Shown here: positions 4,239 to 7,152 of the stretch, one piece after another | Position numbering within the stretch: the stretch's first letter is position 1 | Layout of the letters: every line of letters begins with the position of its first letter | Source: JBLHUT01 sp047629975 | Lineage (GTDB): Bacteria > Pseudomonadota > Alphaproteobacteria > Rhodobacterales > Rhodobacteraceae | Direction: 5' to 3' | DNA length: 7,152 nt | NCBI GenBank assembly: GCA_047629975.1 | Contig: JBLHUT010000189.1 | Span: 1 to 7,152, forward strand | Program-made: the position numbers and the translations under genes | Notes under the pieces: generated by a model | Told to the model about the DNA's origin: nothing | Database searches by the model: none | The model's input: the letters and a program-made list of their open reading frames with translations, nothing else

Positions 4239-6989
4239 TCAGCTTAACTCATAGACGAAAGCGTCGTCGGCAACATCGACATTCACCGCTGTCAGTTCTT
4301 CGCCCTTTACGGCACGGGTCAGAATGGCGCGGCTGAGTTCGGGAAGGATCGAGTTGGTGATGATATTGTCGATCATCCGACCGCCGGCATCGGGGTCCTG
4401 ACACTGACCGACGATATGGTCGATCACCGCGTCGGTATAGGTCATAACGGCGCCTTGATTGTTCTTGAGCCGCTTGACGATCGAGCCGATCTTGAGCTTG
4501 GTGATCATCGCGATGACTTCGCCCGAGAGCGGGTAATAGGGGATCGTGACGATGCGCCCCAGTAAGGCAGGCGGAAAGACTTCGAGCAGTGCCGGTTTCA
4601 GGCTCTCTGCAAGGGCCTCCGGATCAGGGCGGGCGGCACCACGAGCGGTCATGTCCATTATTACGTCTGTGCCCGCGTTCGAGGTCAGCAGGATCAGGCA
4701 GTTCTTGAAGTCGATCAAACGGCCAGAGCCATCCTCCATCCGGCCTTTGTCAAAGACCTGAAAGAACAGTTCGTGGACGTCGGAATGGGCCTTTTCGACT
4801 TCGTCAAGCAAGACAACAGAATAAGGCTTGCGCCGGACGGCCTCGGTCAGACGCCCGCCTTCGCCGTATCCGACATAGCCGGGAGGCGCTCCTTTGAGCA
4901 GCGAGACGGTGTGGGCTTCTTGGTATTCAGACATCGAGATGGTGATGACATTCTGCTCGCCGCCATAGATCGCTTCGGCCAGAGCAAGGGCTGTTTCGGT
5001 TTTTCCGACGCCGGATGGACCTGCCAACATGAAAACCCCGATCGGTTTTTCAGGATTATCAAGTCCGGCTCTGTTCGTTTCAATCCTTTTGGCGATCATC
5101 TCAAGCGCGTGATCCTGTCCGACCACACGTTCCTTCAGGCGATCGGCGAGGGTCAGGATCGCCGTTACCTCGTCGGTGACCATGCGGCCCACCGGAATTC
5201 CGGTCCAGTCGCCAACCACCGAGGCGACAGCCTGCGCATCGACGTGGGCATAAATCATGCGCTCGTCTGGATCATGGGCCTCAAGTTCGGCCACCTTCGC
5301 GTTCAGGGCTGCGCGTAAGGCGGCGGCGTCTTCTTCCGAGGGTGGCGAGGTGTCGATACCCTCGCTGGCGGCCTCTACTGCGGCGGTGTCATCGGCTGCA
5401 TCCCCGGACGGGTCGATATCGTCCACGGGCAGGGTGGCGCGGTCCTCAGAGGGATTCAATTTCGAGCGCAGGTCAAGAATATCGGAAACGATCGATTTTT
5501 CGCCCTGATACTTTGCTGAAAACTCTTCGAGCTCGGTCGCGGCCTTTTCCAGAAGATCGTGGATTTCTGAAATACGGGCCTCGTTCACCTCGCCAAGATC
5601 TGCTTGTCGCTGCTTTGCGGTCAATTCGGCGTTCAGGCTGGCGATACGGCTGCTGATATCCTGAAGCATTGCAGGCGTGGTGGATTGGCTGATGGCGACG
5701 CGCGCCGCCGCAGTGTCAAGCAGTGACACCGCTTTGTCAGGGAGCTGGCGTGCAGGGATATACCGGTGCGACAGGGACACAGCCGCCACGATCGCTTCGT
5801 CCGAAATACGTACCTTATGGTGCTTTTCCATTGGGCCCATAATTCCGCGCAGCATGTAACAGGCGCGTTCCACATCGGGCTCGTCGATTGTGATGGGCTG
5901 GAAACGACGCGTGAGCGCGGGATCTTTTTCGAAATACTTCTGATATTCCATCCACGTGGTTGCGGCCACGGTGCGCAGCGTGCCGCGCGCAAGTGCGGGC
6001 TTCATCAGGTTGGCCGCGTCGCCGGTGCCCGCGGCACCGCCTGCACCGATCAGGGTGTGTGCTTCGTCGACAAACAGGATGATCGGCACGGGAGACCCCT
6101 GAACCTCGTCGATGACTTGCCGCAGACGTTGCTCGAATTCGCCCTTCATCGAGGCACCGGCCTGCATCAATCCGATATCAAGGCTCAAAAGTCGCACACC
6201 GCGCAGCTGTGGTGGCACGTCTCCCGAGGCAAGGCGCTGTGCGAAGCCTTCAACAACGGCTGTCTTTCCGACACCGGCCTCACCGGTCAGGATCGGGTTG
6301 TTCTGGCGGCGGCGCATCAGGATGTCGATGATCTGCCGGATTTCTTCGTCGCGCCCCACGATCGGGTCCATCACGCCCGATTTCGCTTGTGCGGTCATGT
6401 CGATGCAGAACCGGCCAAGCGCTGTTGTCGCACCTTTACCCTCTTCGCCCGGGGCACCGGTGGCTGCCTTGCCGCCGCCCATCCCCGCGCCGTCCATGCT
6501 GCCCATGTCTTCTTCTTCCGAGGCTGCCCAGACGCTGCGCGCATCATTGGCAATCGTATCGACGCTCATTTTGGCAAGGGTTGGCGACAGGCTTGGCATG
6601 GCCTGACTGAGGGTCGCATCCTTGAGCAGTGCCACCAGCAAATGACCCGAGCGGATCGAAGGTTCACCGAACAACAGGGTTGCGTAATGCCAGCCACGAT
6701 CAAGAAGGTCGATGACCTGTGCCGAAAAGCCGGGCATCTCTGTGACGTTCTTTTTATAGCTGTCGATGGCCTTTTGCACTTCCATCAGCACGGCGGCCCG
6801 GTCGATGCCGTAATGCTGGAGGGCGACGGTAATGTCGGATTTGTCATTCATGAGCAAGTGAAGGAGCCAGTGGCTTATTTCCACATTGCGGTTCCCTTCG
6901 CTTTTTGCGTGGCGAAGTGCCTTCATAAAAGCATCGTACCCGGTGCGATTCAGCTTTCCGGCAACTGTTTCAAGACTAATATCCGACAT
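4239..6989 (-). CDS. clpV: Type VI secretion AAA+ ATPase ClpV (TssH)
   Basis: A 916-residue Hsp100/ClpB-class ATPase that pulls contracted TssB/TssC sheath apart for reuse in type VI secretion. Domains: a Clp-N domain (about 1-150, with the ClpV-like opening ISLETVAGKLNRTGYDAF and EISHWLLHLL); a Gly/Met-rich linker (about 160-188); the first AAA+ module with Walker A GEAGVGKT (236-243) and Walker B ILFVDE (304-309); a coiled-coil middle domain (about 445-510); an acidic segment (about 512-576); and the second module with Walker A GPSGVGKT (657-664), pore loop GYVGYGEGG (about 704-712) and Walker B VVLLDE (725-730). The C-terminal ClpB D2-small domain closes it. The ATG at 6989 is chosen because GGGGA precedes it by 5 bases; the in-frame ATG at 7001 lacks a ribosome site. 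It follows the probable tssG by 44 bases. N-domain and gene context favour ClpV over the general chaperone ClpB. Confidence 0.93.
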   Translation of the reverse strand: MSDISLETVAGKLNRTGYDAFMKALRHAKSEGNRNVEISHWLLHLLMNDKSDITVALQHYGIDRAAVLMEVQKAIDSYKKNVTEMPGFSAQVIDLLDRGWHYATLLFGEPSIRSGHLLVALLKDATLSQAMPSLSPTLAKMSVDTIANDARSVWAASEEEDMGSMDGAGMGGGKAATGAPGEEGKGATTALGRFCIDMTAQAKSGVMDPIVGRDEEIRQIIDILMRRRQNNPILTGEAGVGKTAVVEGFAQRLASGDVPPQLRGVRLLSLDIGLMQAGASMKGEFEQRLRQVIDEVQGSPVPIILFVDEAHTLIGAGGAAGTGDAANLMKPALARGTLRTVAATTWMEYQKYFEKDPALTRRFQPITIDEPDVERACYMLRGIMGPMEKHHKVRISDEAIVAAVSLSHRYIPARQLPDKAVSLLDTAAARVAISQSTTPAMLQDISSRIASLNAELTAKQRQADLGEVNEARISEIHDLLEKAATELEEFSAKYQGEKSIVSDILDLRSKLNPSEDRATLPVDDIDPSGDAADDTAAVEAASEGIDTSPPSEEDAAALRAALNAKVAELEAHDPDERMIYAHVDAQAVASVVGDWTGIPVGRMVTDEVTAILTLADRLKERVVGQDHALEMIAKRIETNRAGLDNPEKPIGVFMLAGPSGVGKTETALALAEAIYGGEQNVITISMSEYQEAHTVSLLKGAPPGYVGYGEGGRLTEAVRRKPYSVVLLDEVEKAHSDVHELFFQVFDKGRMEDGSGRLIDFKNCLILLTSNAGTDVIMDMTARGAARPDPEALAESLKPALLEVFPPALLGRIVTIPYYPLSGEVIAMITKLKIGSIVKRLKNNQGAVMTYTDAVIDHIVGQCQDPDAGGRMIDNIITNSILPELSRAILTRAVKGEELTAVNVDVADDAFVYELS

Positions 6990-7033
6990 GACCGTCCCCA
7001 TTCGATTTTAAGTAATTATTTTTGTTGAGTGTC

Positions 7034-7152
7034 TTACCCTGCGCCGGTCTGGCGCAAGTTAAATGTTGCTTCGGTGCCGTATTCTTTGTCATTTTTGGCT
7101 TTGGGAGCGGCCCAGAAGGTCCAACCAAGTTGCCCGACTTGCCCAAGAACAG
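7034..7152 (-). CDS. tssG: Probable type VI baseplate protein TssG, C-terminal end only
   Basis: Thirty-eight residues and a TAA stop (7036-7034) of a gene entering from the right edge, transcribed toward clpV. It is too short for confident identification. The segment LGQVGQLGWTFWAAP followed by a charged, Asp/Lys-rich tail resembles the end of TssG (ImpH/VasB), whose C-terminus usually carries an LGWxxW motif. TssG is a wedge component of the T6SS baseplate with TssE, TssF and TssK. The order tssG then tssH/clpV is common in T6SS clusters and fits the 44-base gap here. A different T6SS subunit cannot be excluded from this fragment. Confidence 0.6.
   Translation of the reverse strand, partial: VLGQVGQLGWTFWAAPKAKNDKEYGTEATFNLRQTGAG

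Noticed and set aside
4239..6989. General disaggregase ClpB instead of ClpV
   Set aside because: The N-terminal domain has ClpV-style sequence and a T6SS-like gene end lies directly upstream in the same direction.
6990..7001. Upstream in-frame ATG of clpV at 7001
   Set aside because: No ribosome site precedes it, while the ATG at 6989 has GGGGA at proper spacing and gives the usual ClpV N-terminus.
5766..7028. 420-codon open frame on the plus strand opposite clpV
   Set aside because: Antisense shadow of a conserved ATPase gene; composition is Arg/His/Cys-rich and no family is recognisable.

Overview
This 7.15 kb window most resembles chromosome of an alphaproteobacterium, possibly of the Rhodobacteraceae or Rhizobiales type. 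That is an inference from the fairly high G+C, the style of the proteins and the gene content; there is no rRNA or other taxonomic marker. Gene density is high, no stretch over 300 bases lacks a gene, and I saw no tRNA, rRNA, CRISPR array or insertion sequence.

Left half (1-4184): a compact catabolic locus arranged as two divergent operons around an 87-bp intergenic region (2282-2368). The leftward operon holds an SsuD-like FMNH2-dependent sulfonate monooxygenase (2281-1127), a YdhF-like aldo/keto reductase (1127-234) and a flavin reductase that runs off the window (234-1). Both junctions are one-base stop/start overlaps. The rightward operon holds a HutC/UTRA-type GntR regulator (2369-3064) and a Gfo/Idh/MocA-fold NAD(P)-dependent protein (3078-4184). 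Monooxygenase, aldo/keto reductase and flavin reductase together are the hallmark of the sulfoquinovose monooxygenase (sulfo-SMO) pathway. There SmoA supplies FMNH2, SmoC splits sulfite from sulfoquinovose to give 6-oxo-glucose, and SmoB reduces that to glucose. No classical GH31 sulfoquinovosidase is visible. The Gfo/Idh/MocA protein may take that role as an NAD+-dependent, GH188-like sulfoquinovosidase, with the GntR protein as local repressor. This is a hypothesis from gene context.

Right half (4239-7152): the edge of a type VI secretion system cluster, transcribed leftward. It contains the C-terminal end of a probable baseplate protein TssG (7152-7034) followed by the complete sheath-disassembly ATPase ClpV/TssH (6989-4239). 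ClpV has intact Walker motifs in both AAA+ modules and an acidic, low-complexity segment after its middle-domain coiled coil.

The two halves converge on a perfect GC-rich hairpin (4200-4226) that probably acts as a shared, bidirectional terminator. They appear functionally unrelated and are simply adjacent.
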